A stretch of 47,167 nt of DNA from Tannerellaceae bacterium (GCA_031274415.1 JAISQD010000186.1:1-47167), one strand, 5' to 3'. Counted from the first letter of the stretch, positions 17,203-26,894 are shown. Program-made: numbers and translations. The notes: generated from the sequence alone by a model not told the origin.

Positions 17203-19602
17203 ATGTATATAATCAGGCAAACATATCCATTCCTCTTTTTTATCTGGATGCTGGCAGGATGCAGGCCGGAAATGCCGGCGACATCTACCATTACGGTGAT
17301 GGCCGACGGATTGCCGATGCCCGTGAATAAAGCGTTATACGGATTGACGATAGAAGAGGTCAACCATGCCGTAGAAGGCGGGATATATGCCGAATTGATA
17401 CAAAACCGCAGCTTTGAAGACGGTACGCTTCCTCCCCACTGCTTCTACAATGCCGGCCATACCGCATTGGTGACGCCCAACGGCTGGACGCTTCCTTTTA
17501 TCCCACCCGATTCTATACCGGGATGGAAAGCGCTTTCGCCGGGTAGCTTTGCCTGGTTGGGGACTACGCGGTTGATCAATGAAACGAACAAACGCGCGTT
17601 GATGGTCTCTGTTACCGTACATGCAAGTTGGGGTAGGGGAGGCGTTGCTGCAGAAGGGTATAAAGGGATCTCCATTCGCAAGGGAGAACAATATACGCTC
17701 TCTTTCTTTACCAGGACACCCCGCTCTGTTGAGCCTGGAACACTGCGCGTCGCTTTGGAAACCCCCGCGCTGACTAAAACCCTGAGCGATGTATTTCAGG
17801 TCACACCGGCATTTGAATGGGAACAGTACCGGCACACGTTCACAGCCATTGAAGATGCAGACGACGCACTCCTGACATTCACGACAGACAGCTCATCCTT
17901 CTTTTGGCTCGATGTCGTATCGCTCTTCCCTGAAAAGACATGGCATAACCGTCCCAACGGACTGCGCCCCGATCTGATGGAAGCAATCGCCGCCTTGAAC
18001 CCTGCCTTTATCCGCTTCCCCGGAGGATGTTATGTCGAAGGGTATACGGCCGGGACATTCCCCGTATGGCACGAAAGTATAGGCGACATTGCCGGACGAA
18101 AACACTTCTGGAATATCTGGGCGTATGGGACAAGCAACGGGATGGGCTTCCACGAATACCTGCAAATGTGCGAAGACCTGAATGCAGAACCCGTCTATGT
18201 GGTCAACAGCGGCATTACCAATCAGGCGCGACGGCCCCGCTACGAAGATATCACGAAGATGGATCTGTGGATACAAAACGCCCTCGACGCACTGGCCTAT
18301 GCCAACGAACCGGCCGATTCCACATTTGGAGCGATGCGGGCAAAGCATGGACATCCCGAACCTTTTCATCTGAAATACATCGAAATAGGAAGTGAAAACG
18401 CAGGGTACGAATACAACCGGAGATTCCCCCTGTTCAAAAAGGCCATACGTGATACCTACCCCGGCGTCACCGTGATCAGCAGTGCGCCGGTACCCCGCCA
18501 AAGCAAGCAGGAATGGGTAGATGCACACCTCCATGCCAATGAGACATTCTTTCTCTCCAATCACAACCGGTACGGGGATAACCACCTCTACCAGTCGGGG
18601 ATATTCATCGGCGAACTTTCTACTACAAACGAAAAACAACAAGGCACGTTACGCGCCGCAGTCGCCGAAGCCTGCTTCCTGATCGAAGCCGAACGCCATC
18701 CGAATAGCGTCAAACGATTGGCATACGCGCCGGTTTTAAGTCATGCAAAGTATACAAGCCAACAGCCGCAATCGCTGATCTCTTTCAACAACAAAGACAT
18801 CGTAACGACTCCTTCGTATTACCTATTCCATATGTTCGCACAAAACCGTGGAGATGAATTGGTAAAGACAGAAATAAAAACCTATGCGCGTCCACAGGTA
18901 AACACCGGACAGGTCGCCATCATCCCGTCCGGAGAAAACGATTACGAGATCACCGGCGTGCGACTCAACAACCAACCCGTACCCGATTATACACAAATGG
19001 GCGATTCAGCGACCTATAACTATGACCTGTCGGTCAACATCCGCCCCATAAAAGAAAACGGACACATCCGCTTTCTCCTTCGCGACAACAACCAATCCGG
19101 AGAAGATGCCGATTATATCTGTTTCGCTATCGGCAACGGCCAATGCGAACTCTATCGCCAGACAGGAACAATCAGGGACACCCTCGCTTCGCCTGTTCCT
19201 TTTCGTCTGAAAACCCAGTATCCGCACATGGTCCGGATCGTTTGCCGGGATGCACAAATCTCCTGTTATATCAACGATTCCCCCATACATCTCGTCACCC
19301 TGCCGTCGCTGCCCTCGCTCGTTTCGCTGGCTACCATAGACAAAACGGAGAATACCCTCCTGCTAAAAGTGGTCAATACGACGTTCCATAAAGAAAAAAC
19401 CAAACTTGTCTTCAAAGGGTTAAGTGTCAAGAACGACGTCGACATCATCCAACTAACCGGTTTACCACAATCCCGGAACACCTTTGACCACCCCCACCGC
19501 ATTATCCCCACAGAAACCGGCATATCCTTCCCCATCGGCCGAACAATGACCTACCATTTCCCCCCCAACTCCATAACAATCATGAAATTCCGTATAAACT
19601 AA
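17203..19602 (+). CDS. Alpha-L-arabinofuranosidase, GH51, lipoprotein
   Basis: A 799-residue surface or periplasmic enzyme. The N-terminus ends in the lipobox MLAGC with Cys20 as lipid site. A carbohydrate-binding-like beta-sandwich (about 105-240, with GWKALSPGSFAWLG) is inserted before the main barrel. The catalytic barrel carries RFPGGCYVEG (271-280), acid/base Glu398 in YIEIGSEN and nucleophile candidate Glu471 in FIGELS. A C-terminal beta domain and a further concanavalin-like stretch (about 595-720) follow. Activity is removal of alpha-L-arabinofuranose from arabinoxylan, arabinan or glycoproteins. It lies 46 bp after mmdB, with no terminator between, but has no metabolic link to it. 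Confidence 0.9.
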   Translation: MYIIRQTYPFLFFIWMLAGCRPEMPATSTITVMADGLPMPVNKALYGLTIEEVNHAVEGGIYAELIQNRSFEDGTLPPHCFYNAGHTALVTPNGWTLPFIPPDSIPGWKALSPGSFAWLGTTRLINETNKRALMVSVTVHASWGRGGVAAEGYKGISIRKGEQYTLSFFTRTPRSVEPGTLRVALETPALTKTLSDVFQVTPAFEWEQYRHTFTAIEDADDALLTFTTDSSSFFWLDVVSLFPEKTWHNRPNGLRPDLMEAIAALNPAFIRFPGGCYVEGYTAGTFPVWHESIGDIAGRKHFWNIWAYGTSNGMGFHEYLQMCEDLNAEPVYVVNSGITNQARRPRYEDITKMDLWIQNALDALAYANEPADSTFGAMRAKHGHPEPFHLKYIEIGSENAGYEYNRRFPLFKKAIRDTYPGVTVISSAPVPRQSKQEWVDAHLHANETFFLSNHNRYGDNHLYQSGIFIGELSTTNEKQQGTLRAAVAEACFLIEAERHPNSVKRLAYAPVLSHAKYTSQQPQSLISFNNKDIVTTPSYYLFHMFAQNRGDELVKTEIKTYARPQVNTGQVAIIPSGENDYEITGVRLNNQPVPDYTQMGDSATYNYDLSVNIRPIKENGHIRFLLRDNNQSGEDADYICFAIGNGQCELYRQTGTIRDTLASPVPFRLKTQYPHMVRIVCRDAQISCYINDSPIHLVTLPSLPSLVSLATIDKTENTLLLKVVNTTFHKEKTKLVFKGLSVKNDVDIIQLTGLPQSRNTFDHPHRIIPTETGISFPIGRTMTYHFPPNSITIMKFRIN

Positions 19603-19620
19603 CGTGGGTTTCGCCCATTT

Positions 19621-19664
19621 GTAACAAAATCTTCACGCTTTTGTAATAAGATCTTCACATAATT
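19621..19664 (+). repeat. Two tandem 22-bp units
   Basis: GTAACAAAATCTTCAC (from 19621) and GTAATAAGATCTTCAC (from 19643) are exactly 22 bp apart and match at 14 of 16 bases. A small hairpin, GTTTTAT (19665-19671) with ATAAAAC (19679-19685), follows directly and spans a third 22-bp step. It lies in the 139-bp gap before the fimbrillin-like gene. Confidence 0.7.
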
Positions 19665-19741
19665 GTTTTATCAATGTAATAAAACGCCTGTTTCTTTGTT
19701 ACACATTTCCACATAGTATAAAATATAGTATAACAGACAAA

Positions 19742-20983
19742 ATGAACACTACAAATAATACGACACACCAGGAGACAAGCGGATGGAGGCGGTTCGTGGG
19801 ACATAGCGGCCTGTCGCTTGTGGTGCTGCTGCTGTCCGCACTGTTTTATATGTGTACGAACGAAGAGGGGGGCGTACTCGTCCCTTCGCCGCAAGAGGAC
19901 GAAGAAGATCGCGAAATGGCTTTGTCGCTGCGCCTGCAGGGGTCACTTCCCTCTACACGCCTCGGGGAAGCGGATGAAAACATGGTGTCTGAAGTGGATG
20001 TGCTGGTGTTTGAGTGCACGACCGGCAAGTACCTGTACGCGTCGGCCGCCTATTACATAGATGAGCCTGAAATAACGCAAAGTTTGGTGTATAAATATCC
20101 CTTTGCCGTTCGTTTACGTATGACGGAAAGCGAGGCGGATAGGGTCGACCTGTGGGTCGTTGCCAATGCTCATGCCTTGCTGAATAAGATGACACTGGGC
20201 GGCACCAGCGCCGACTCGACAAAAGCCGCTGTTGCCGCCAAGTTGCTGGCTAACGAAGACGATAAGGTGACACAGATTCCCGTCACCGACCCCGTCACCC
20301 CGATCCCGATCCCGATGTGGGGGAAAATAGACAACGTGAGTATCCCGATATCGGGAGCGACACCGGTCGAAGTGCCGCTCACCCGCATGGTCGCCAAGAT
20401 AGACGTAGCCGTAGATAAAACGAAAGTGGACGAGAATAAATTCAGACTGAAATCCACCAATGTGACCACCGGTCACAAGATCCCCGCCGAAGGTGTTAAT
20501 CCCTCGACCGACGTCACTGTGACGTTCGACGGAACGTATACCGGTCAGTTTACCGTTACTGCTTATAGCGGGAGTACGGCAGTCGGGTCTAACACAAATT
20601 CGACCAAAACAAGTCGCGGCGTTACTGTGGGTGAGAATCAATCCTGGACAGAGCGGGGTGTCACGTACAAATGGAAGGCTCCCGGTTACAACAACAATAA
20701 TGAGATAAACGTGTCATCTCTTCAAACCACTCAACTTGGGTATACCATCAATCTGACAGGGTGCAATTATTATATAGAGGAAAAAGCGTATCAATTCAAA
20801 CTAACCGGAAACTACCCGGAAAGGATCAGGAGTAATGGGCGTAATTATGAAAAAAGTCGACTAACGCTAACTGTCATATCTCTTATTAGAATTGCATCTG
20901 ACGGGGAGGGCCGTCATAACTGCCTCCCTGCCCGCGACCCGGACGCCTGTCCATCACATCCGACGCGGAAGCGCCGCCTTTAA
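19742..20983 (+). CDS. Fimbrillin-like surface adhesin, probably 3'-truncated
   Basis: A 413-residue reading frame. Residues 26-39 form a hydrophobic export segment ending near Cys39 (poor lipobox). From about 58 the sequence resembles the N-terminal domain of Bacteroidales FimA/Mfa-type fimbrial proteins: ALSLRLQ, then EVDVLVFE, a strand-rich stretch, VDLWVVANAHALL, and LTRMVAKIDVAVD, which is typical of the family. The last 33 residues or so are read antisense through the end of the neighbouring barrel gene and are Arg/Pro-rich (HPTRKRRL), unlike a fimbrillin C-terminus. So the gene has probably lost its 3' end by a deletion near 20860-20886. Could be a pseudogene; if expressed, polymerisation through the C-terminal strand would be affected. 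Confidence 0.6.
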   Translation: MNTTNNTTHQETSGWRRFVGHSGLSLVVLLLSALFYMCTNEEGGVLVPSPQEDEEDREMALSLRLQGSLPSTRLGEADENMVSEVDVLVFECTTGKYLYASAAYYIDEPEITQSLVYKYPFAVRLRMTESEADRVDLWVVANAHALLNKMTLGGTSADSTKAAVAAKLLANEDDKVTQIPVTDPVTPIPIPMWGKIDNVSIPISGATPVEVPLTRMVAKIDVAVDKTKVDENKFRLKSTNVTTGHKIPAEGVNPSTDVTVTFDGTYTGQFTVTAYSGSTAVGSNTNSTKTSRGVTVGENQSWTERGVTYKWKAPGYNNNNEINVSSLQTTQLGYTINLTGCNYYIEEKAYQFKLTGNYPERIRSNGRNYEKSRLTLTVISLIRIASDGEGRHNCLPARDPDACPSHPTRKRRL

Positions 20984-23711
20984 AGATGCTGAAACGGTAG
21001 ATGAAATGTACCATAAAATAGCTGCTTAAGGTATTGTATTCCGATTCCGTATAGCCGGTAGAGGTGATATTCTGTGAGATATTGCTGCGTTGTTGCAGGA
21101 TATCGTACATCTTGAGACGGAGGGTCGCCTGGTTTCCTTTCAGGAACGACTTGGATGCGGAGGCGTTCCACATCACTTCATTCAGTTTATACCCGGCCTG
21201 ATACCCTGAATTGGTCGAATAGGAGATGTCGCTCTCCAATTTAATCGACAGCGGCAGGTAGACGACTGTGGTTCCGCCGACGCCGTAATTGAAAGTTTGC
21301 ATATTGCTTTCCGGTTGCAACGAGTAGTCTACCTTATTATACCGGATGTTTCCATTGATCCCCAAATCAAGGATATCCGATCGGAAATCAATGCCTGCAC
21401 GTTCGCTTAACGTCATATTCCTGTTCAGGCTCTTCTGGTTGTCGATGTATGCATTGCTGTTGCTGTACGATGCCATTGTCATACTGTTTATCGAAAATTT
21501 CCTGTTTTTCAGCGGGGTATTCACTATCATGCGGATATTCCCGTTGTAGTTGCCGTTCGTATTCCTGTATGAAGTCTCCTTGACCCCTCCGCCCAGGTTT
21601 TTTACATCCGATACAATATCGTTGACGACATAGTTGATATTCGACATCAACATGAACGTCGTCTGCTTTTCGGGCATGAACTTCTGGAAACGGATAAAGA
21701 CATCGTTTGTATACCGGGGGTTCAGATTGGGATTACCTATGACGGTATTCTTGGGATTGGAGACATTGGGGACGGGTTGCAACTGTGCGATAGAGGGTTG
21801 GCTTGTACGGCCGTCGTAATTGATACGGAGATTGGTTTGCCTGTTAAATAGATAGTTAAACTGCACCATAGGTGAGAAGTTGACCACATGACGCGATATA
21901 TCGGACAATACCGTATCAGCGATAAAGGTTTCGCTTTCGCTGTATGAAGGGTCGACATTGAATCCTATCGTATAGTTGTATTTCTCCCGCACGGCTTTAA
22001 AGCTCAGGCTGGCGCGCTGGTTGATAAAATTGTTCCGGTAACTCTGGCTATATGCCGTATCCAATTGGGTGTAATTCTCCGCTTCGTCTTTCGACCAGGT
22101 ATACTTCAACGCTTCCTGCCTGCTTTGGTTGAAGCTAAAGGCGGCTTGCAGGAAATTGCTGCGCCCGAGGGGTTCTACCCACGAGACAAACGCCCGGTAG
22201 CTGTACCCTGTATTGGTGTAGTTGTAGAGCTGGTCTAACTCGTCGGTGCGGTTGGCATACCGGATGTTTGAATAGTTCGTCCCGTCTTCGTCCGACTTGT
22301 TGTAACTTCCTGAAAAGGAACCGCTCAATACGCGTCCTTTCGTATTCAGTTTACGGCTGACCTCCAACCGGCCGCTCATCGAATAGTTCGTGCCGTCGGA
22401 CAGGGAGTTTGATTCGCTCACATTCATCGTATCCAGGTCTTCGACGCGCACGTTCCGGCCTCCGCCCAGTGTCGTTGAAGCCCCCTCTTCGAGGCTCCGG
22501 CTTTTGCTGTAAGAGAAGTCGGGGCGGAAAATAATGTTGGTCAGCGTATCCGGTTTCCACTCCAGCCGGAGGTTAACCCCTATGTTGTCGTTTTGCCTGC
22601 TCCTTACATCCCTTGCATCTTCGTATTGGATGCTGTCGCCGGCCATGATGGTTTGCTCGCGGCTTCTGCTGTTCGCATCATTATCGGAGTGTGAATAGCG
22701 GGCATTCCCTCCCAGGGTGATTTTTGAATTAAACTCTTTACTGAAGTTCGCTCCCGCATTACCTGACGACGTGATGCCGTTACCGGCTCCACCGCCTCCC
22801 CGCATACGCATGCCGCCGCCTCCCATTCCCTGGAACACGGTAGATGCCAGGTCGGTGAATCCCATATTGTTCGTATTGTTGAATCCTCCCATAAAGGTAA
22901 ACTGGTCGTTGTTGATAAAGCGGTTGACCATGGCGTTCCCTTCATAGCGCTCCTTACTGCCATAGCCGGCGAAGGCGTTCCCGAACCACCCCTGTTTCAT
23001 TCCCGGCCGGATCGTTAAATTAATGACCGTCTCTTCGTCGCCGTCGTCAAAACCGGTCATCATCGTCATATCGCTTTTCTTGTCATACACCTGTACCTTG
23101 TCTACCATCTTGGCGGGTAGGTTTTTGGATGCGACCTTCGGATCGTCCGAAAAGAACTCCTTTCCGTCGACCATCATCTTTTTGACCTCTTTTCCGTTCA
23201 CCGTCACCTTTCCTTCGCTGTCGATTTCCACGCCCGGCATCTTTTTAAGCAGGTCTTCCAGCATGGAGCCTTCGGTCACTTTAAACGACTCGGCGTTGTA
23301 TTCGGTGGTATCGTTGCGGACGACCATCTCGGCTGCTTTTCCTATGGCCACGACTTCGCCCAGCATGACTGAACCGTCGTTTAGCGTCAGTTTACCCAGA
23401 TTGACCGGATTCGTCCTCCCCGTAATTTGCAGGGGCTGGAATAACGGGTCAAACCCTATAAAAGAGATATGCAGCAGGTAATCGCCCGGCCTTATGTTTG
23501 TCAATGCAAAACTGCCGTCGCGCGACGTTGCGACACCTTTCACAAATGAACTGTCTTTCACACTAAGCAGACGTACCGTTGCCTGTTCAACAGGGATCGT
23601 CCCCTTTTCTTCTACCACTACTCCTTTTATTTCAATAGCGCTTCTCTGTGCCCATGCGGGGAAAGCGAATGAAATAACCATCAACACCAAAAGGATTCTT
23701 CTTGACTTCAT
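20886..23711 (-). CDS. Outer-membrane beta-barrel receptor (TonB-dependent-receptor-like) with carboxypeptidase-regulatory domain
   Basis: A 941-residue outer-membrane protein. Signal peptide 1-21 (ending AWAQ); a carboxypeptidase-regulatory-like domain about 26-112 (KGVVVEEKGTIPVEQATVRLL, GSFALTNIRPGDYLLHISFIGF); a plug-like domain about 120-235 (LEDLLKKMPGVEIDSEGKVTVNG); then a long barrel with many alternating strands. It has an unusual Gly/Met run at about 296-312 (GMGGGGMRMRGGGG). The C-terminus is Gly/Pro/Arg-rich and ends PPRQMQF; a final Phe is typical of barrels. No SusD partner lies beside it, so it is the SusC-unlike, single-barrel type; ligand unknown. Confidence 0.85.
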   Translation of the reverse strand: MKSRRILLVLMVISFAFPAWAQRSAIEIKGVVVEEKGTIPVEQATVRLLSVKDSSFVKGVATSRDGSFALTNIRPGDYLLHISFIGFDPLFQPLQITGRTNPVNLGKLTLNDGSVMLGEVVAIGKAAEMVVRNDTTEYNAESFKVTEGSMLEDLLKKMPGVEIDSEGKVTVNGKEVKKMMVDGKEFFSDDPKVASKNLPAKMVDKVQVYDKKSDMTMMTGFDDGDEETVINLTIRPGMKQGWFGNAFAGYGSKERYEGNAMVNRFINNDQFTFMGGFNNTNNMGFTDLASTVFQGMGGGGMRMRGGGGAGNGITSSGNAGANFSKEFNSKITLGGNARYSHSDNDANSRSREQTIMAGDSIQYEDARDVRSRQNDNIGVNLRLEWKPDTLTNIIFRPDFSYSKSRSLEEGASTTLGGGRNVRVEDLDTMNVSESNSLSDGTNYSMSGRLEVSRKLNTKGRVLSGSFSGSYNKSDEDGTNYSNIRYANRTDELDQLYNYTNTGYSYRAFVSWVEPLGRSNFLQAAFSFNQSRQEALKYTWSKDEAENYTQLDTAYSQSYRNNFINQRASLSFKAVREKYNYTIGFNVDPSYSESETFIADTVLSDISRHVVNFSPMVQFNYLFNRQTNLRINYDGRTSQPSIAQLQPVPNVSNPKNTVIGNPNLNPRYTNDVFIRFQKFMPEKQTTFMLMSNINYVVNDIVSDVKNLGGGVKETSYRNTNGNYNGNIRMIVNTPLKNRKFSINSMTMASYSNSNAYIDNQKSLNRNMTLSERAGIDFRSDILDLGINGNIRYNKVDYSLQPESNMQTFNYGVGGTTVVYLPLSIKLESDISYSTNSGYQAGYKLNEVMWNASASKSFLKGNQATLRLKMYDILQQRSNISQNITSTGYTESEYNTLSSYFMVHFIYRFSIFKGGASASDVMDRRPGRGQGGSYDGPPRQMQF

Positions 23712-23750
23712 AACAAAAATTCAATATTTTTAATTTCTTCACAAGAAGAT

Positions 23751-23785
23751 AGACATGGCAACCTGCCATTGGTTTAACAATGTCT
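23751..23785. promoter_or_regulatory. Palindromic site between crp/fnr and barrel genes
   Basis: ATGGCA (23755-23760) and TGCCAT (23764-23769) form a dyad with 3-base spacer, partly nested in AGACAT/ATGTCT further out. It lies in the 111-bp gap upstream of the barrel gene and could be an operator or a terminator stem of the regulator gene; no U-tract follows. Weak evidence. Confidence 0.25.
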
Positions 23786-23822
23786 GTTTCTATTCGTATT
23801 TATTAACGTAGAGGGCAGCGGG

Positions 23823-24524
23823 TTATCCGAGCTTGCTGATCTTTTTCAACCGGTCGAGATCAATCAGCTTGATTTTTCTTCCGTCCAAAGCGATAATCCG
23901 CTCTAAGGCAAATGTGGATAAGGTACGGATGGCGTTTGAGGTGGTCATGTTCGACAGGTTGGCGAGGTCTTCACGCGCGAGGTAGATACTCAGCGTAGCC
24001 CCGTCTCCTTCCAGTCCGTAACTGTCTTTGAGGAATAATAGCGACTCGGCCAGGCGGCCGCGAATATGTTTTTGTGTGAGGTTCACCGTCCTTTCGTCCG
24101 CTACGCCAAGGTCAATAGACAGCTGGCGGATAAAGAACATGGCTAAATCAGGGTTGCTCATTAATAGTTCGGTGACAACGGCCATCGGGATTAAACAAAC
24201 GATAGACGCCTCAAAGGCGGATGCGTTGGTCAGGTAATTTTCTTGTGCAAAATAGGCGCGGTAGCCAAAATATTGAATGGGCTTAATCATACGAATAATT
24301 TGGCTTCTTCCTCCCACTCCTTCCTTGAATATTTTGACTTTCCCCTTCAGCAGACACATCATATCTTTCGGTTCGTCTCCTTCAAAATAAATCAGTTCAT
24401 TTCGTTTGAAATGCTGGATTGTAGAGTTGTTACGGAGAATTTCACGTTCTTTGTTGTTTAGCACTCTCCATACCTCTGCTAAACTGGCCGATATATCGAC
24501 CTTTTCTTGCTGATGTTTAACCAC
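23823..24524 (-). CDS. Crp/Fnr family transcriptional regulator
   Basis: A 233-residue regulator when started at GTG 24524. The N-terminal cyclic-nucleotide-binding-like domain includes RNELIYFEGDEPKDMMCLLKGKVKI; the C-terminal winged helix has KHIRGRLAESLLFL and LAREDLANLSNMTTSNAIRTLSTF, whose second helix (MTTSNAIRTLS) reads DNA. Fnr-type cysteines at the N-terminus are absent, so it is not an iron-sulfur Fnr. The frame is open 38 codons further upstream (ATG at 24638), but a consensus -7 box at 24553-24560 lies inside that extension, so the shorter form is chosen. It is divergent from the DUF5686 gene. Effector unknown. Confidence 0.85.
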   Translation of the reverse strand: MVKHQQEKVDISASLAEVWRVLNNKEREILRNNSTIQHFKRNELIYFEGDEPKDMMCLLKGKVKIFKEGVGGRSQIIRMIKPIQYFGYRAYFAQENYLTNASAFEASIVCLIPMAVVTELLMSNPDLAMFFIRQLSIDLGVADERTVNLTQKHIRGRLAESLLFLKDSYGLEGDGATLSIYLAREDLANLSNMTTSNAIRTLSTFALERIIALDGRKIKLIDLDRLKKISKLG

Positions 24525-24552
24525 GACTGTTCTATAACATACTTGTGAAGCA

Positions 24553-24560
24553 CAAATGTA
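24553..24560 (-). promoter_or_regulatory. -7 box of the Crp/Fnr gene
   Basis: On the minus strand TACATTTG fits TAnnTTTG, 28 bp upstream of GTG 24524. This position decides the start codon, because the longer frame begins upstream of the promoter. Confidence 0.6.
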
Positions 24561-24628
24561 TGATTTTCTTTTTGAAAAAAAATAGTTTACGAAATAAAAT
24601 TTGCTTAGCCGGATAATTTCGCCCTGTC

Positions 24629-24663
24629 TTTGTGGCATTATCCGGCAAAATACCGTAAATTTG
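24629..24663 (+). promoter_or_regulatory. Promoter of the DUF5686 gene
   Basis: -33 TTTG at 24629-24632 and -7 TAAATTTG at 24656-24663, spacing 23 bp (slightly long). Transcription would begin about 15-17 bp before the TTG start at 24685, which supports that start. Confidence 0.5.
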
Positions 24664-24684
24664 TGATAAAGAAGATGATATTAT

Positions 24685-26868
24685 TTGAAGAATACAGTTG
24701 TTATATTGGCCGTCTTTTTTTATACTGTAAGCGCTCCACTAAAGGCAAAGGACACTTATGGAAATGACTGTTTGCCGGATCATATCCCGGATACGGTATC
24801 CTTGTCCGATGTCGATATCATTATGCGGAGGGTCATTGACAATGCCGCTAAATTCCAAACCCAGCTGATCCGTTCGGAAGCTGAAATTTATATAAAAGGA
24901 CGTGCGGAGATATTAAAACAAAACATATTGATGCGTTTGGCTCACCACCTTTTCCCGGTGAACCGGCGCACGAAGGATATGGTGTTCGAGATGGTCAGCC
25001 GGACAAAATTTGAAGCCCCCAACCATTACCTGCACGACATACAGGCGGTCAATGGAAGCACCATCCCGAACAAGGACAAGCAGCAGGAGGTCCTGTTTTT
25101 CCTGAATATGAACACCTATGCGCCGACCACGCTGGATGACGAAATTGTTATGCCGGTCGGAAAGAAAGCCTTCGCCTACTATCATTTTGAGATCATGGGT
25201 ATTGAAGAGCGGGAAGAAAGGACGATTTACCGGATACGCTTTTCTCCGAAACAGTTAAGCCAAAAGCTGATCACCGGCGATCTGTATGTCGTTGGCGGAT
25301 CATGGATCATTGATAAAATAGATTTCAGCGGGCGTTATTCGTTCGCCGATTTCAGCCTGACCATCACATGCGGGCAGAAGTCGGACTATTTCAACCTGCC
25401 CGATGTGGCCGACCTCTATCTCCGGTACAGGATACTGGGGAATGTAGTGGTCAGTTCGTACCATTTCGATTTCACCTACAAATCGGTTGTTTGGGCGCAG
25501 GATGAAGAGGAAAAGAGAAAGAAACAGCGCCGGTCGCTGGATTTAACCCGCTATTTCAAGCTGTCGTCGGATACGGTACCGATCATTTCCGATACGGCCT
25601 ATTGGCAGGAGAAACGCTGCCTGCCGCTTACCACAGAAGAGAAAAGGCTGTACGAAACGACAACCGGTCCCGGATTGGACGACCCCGATACCACCCATAT
25701 CACAAAGTACATGAAGCTGACGGAGAAGCTGACAAACAGTATGCATCTGAACTTCAACAACACGCGCGTCAGGTATTCCGGCATCCTGAACCCGTTCCAG
25801 TTGGGGTATTCGAAGCGTAACGGCATTTCCTACAAGCAACGCCTCCGCATCAACAAAGACCTGCCGAACGACCGTTCGCTCTATTTCCGCCCCGAAATAG
25901 GCTATCTCTTCAAACGGAAAGAGCTATACTACAAAGCCATAGCGGAGTGGCACTATCTCCCTGAGAAGATCGGGTCGGTGAGCGCCTCCTTTGGAAACGG
26001 GAACCAGAGCTATTCGTCGGAAATGATGAAAGCCATCAACGAACAGTTAAAGGATTCGCTCTTTAATTTCGACGACCTGAACCTGCAATACTTCAGGCAC
26101 TATTACATGGAAGTGACAAACAGGGTAGAGCTTTTCCACGGTTTCCAGCTGACGACAAGCCTGACCTATAACCGCCGTATACCGGTAAAGCGGAAGCCGG
26201 ACAAAGAGGTGGGCGACGACGTGACGGAACTGATCTACGAGAATTACAACGACTTCACCCCCTCTATCGGTATTACATATACGCCCCGCCAGTATTATAG
26301 GATGAACGGGAAGCGGAAAGAGTATATCCGTTCCGATTACCCGACCATATCCGCCGAGATGGCCAGGGCGATTCCGGGCGTATGGAATGGCGACGGGGAT
26401 TTCGGGCGTATCGAGCTGGATATCCACCAAATGATATCGTTAGGCTTGTTGCGCAGGCTGAACTACCATATAAGCGGTGGAACATATACCAGGCAAAAGT
26501 CCACCTATTTTGCCGATTTCCGCTATTTTACCCGTAGAAACTTCCCCGACTCGTGGGACGACCAGATCGGAGGGGTCTTCAATCTGTTGAAGAGCGAATG
26601 GTTCAACGCTTCCGACAAATATGTACAGGCTCATTTCATGTACCAAAGCCCCTTTATCCTGCTCCAGTTCCTGGAGAAGACAGCGTCGAAGCATGTCTTT
26701 TTCGAACGCATCTATTTCAGCCAGCTTTGGACGCCCGCTTTGCCCAATTACATGGAGATAGGATACGGCTTGGGGAATCACATCTTCAATATCGCCGCCT
26801 TTGCCGGATTCGACAACTTCAAGTATCAGAGCTTCGGGTTGAAGTTCGCCTTCGAGCTGTTCAATTGA
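24685..26868 (+). CDS. DUF5686-like outer-membrane protein
   Basis: A 727-residue protein with an N-terminal signal (KNTVVILAVFFYTVSAPLKA). The start is TTG at 24685; no in-frame ATG fits better. The first 270 residues contain a conserved alpha/beta part (MRRVIDNAAKFQTQLIRSEAEIYIKG...), then YWQEKRCLPLTTEEKRLYE at about 310-328, a hallmark of DUF5686, and from about 360 a series of amphipathic strands of a barrel ending with FGLKFAFELF. Many family members carry a carboxypeptidase-regulatory domain at the front; this one does not. Function of the family is not established. It is divergent from the Crp/Fnr gene, which may regulate it. Confidence 0.75.
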   Translation: MKNTVVILAVFFYTVSAPLKAKDTYGNDCLPDHIPDTVSLSDVDIIMRRVIDNAAKFQTQLIRSEAEIYIKGRAEILKQNILMRLAHHLFPVNRRTKDMVFEMVSRTKFEAPNHYLHDIQAVNGSTIPNKDKQQEVLFFLNMNTYAPTTLDDEIVMPVGKKAFAYYHFEIMGIEEREERTIYRIRFSPKQLSQKLITGDLYVVGGSWIIDKIDFSGRYSFADFSLTITCGQKSDYFNLPDVADLYLRYRILGNVVVSSYHFDFTYKSVVWAQDEEEKRKKQRRSLDLTRYFKLSSDTVPIISDTAYWQEKRCLPLTTEEKRLYETTTGPGLDDPDTTHITKYMKLTEKLTNSMHLNFNNTRVRYSGILNPFQLGYSKRNGISYKQRLRINKDLPNDRSLYFRPEIGYLFKRKELYYKAIAEWHYLPEKIGSVSASFGNGNQSYSSEMMKAINEQLKDSLFNFDDLNLQYFRHYYMEVTNRVELFHGFQLTTSLTYNRRIPVKRKPDKEVGDDVTELIYENYNDFTPSIGITYTPRQYYRMNGKRKEYIRSDYPTISAEMARAIPGVWNGDGDFGRIELDIHQMISLGLLRRLNYHISGGTYTRQKSTYFADFRYFTRRNFPDSWDDQIGGVFNLLKSEWFNASDKYVQAHFMYQSPFILLQFLEKTASKHVFFERIYFSQLWTPALPNYMEIGYGLGNHIFNIAAFAGFDNFKYQSFGLKFAFELFN

Positions 26869-26894
26869 CCGGAGGCAGGTCAGAGTTGAGAGTT

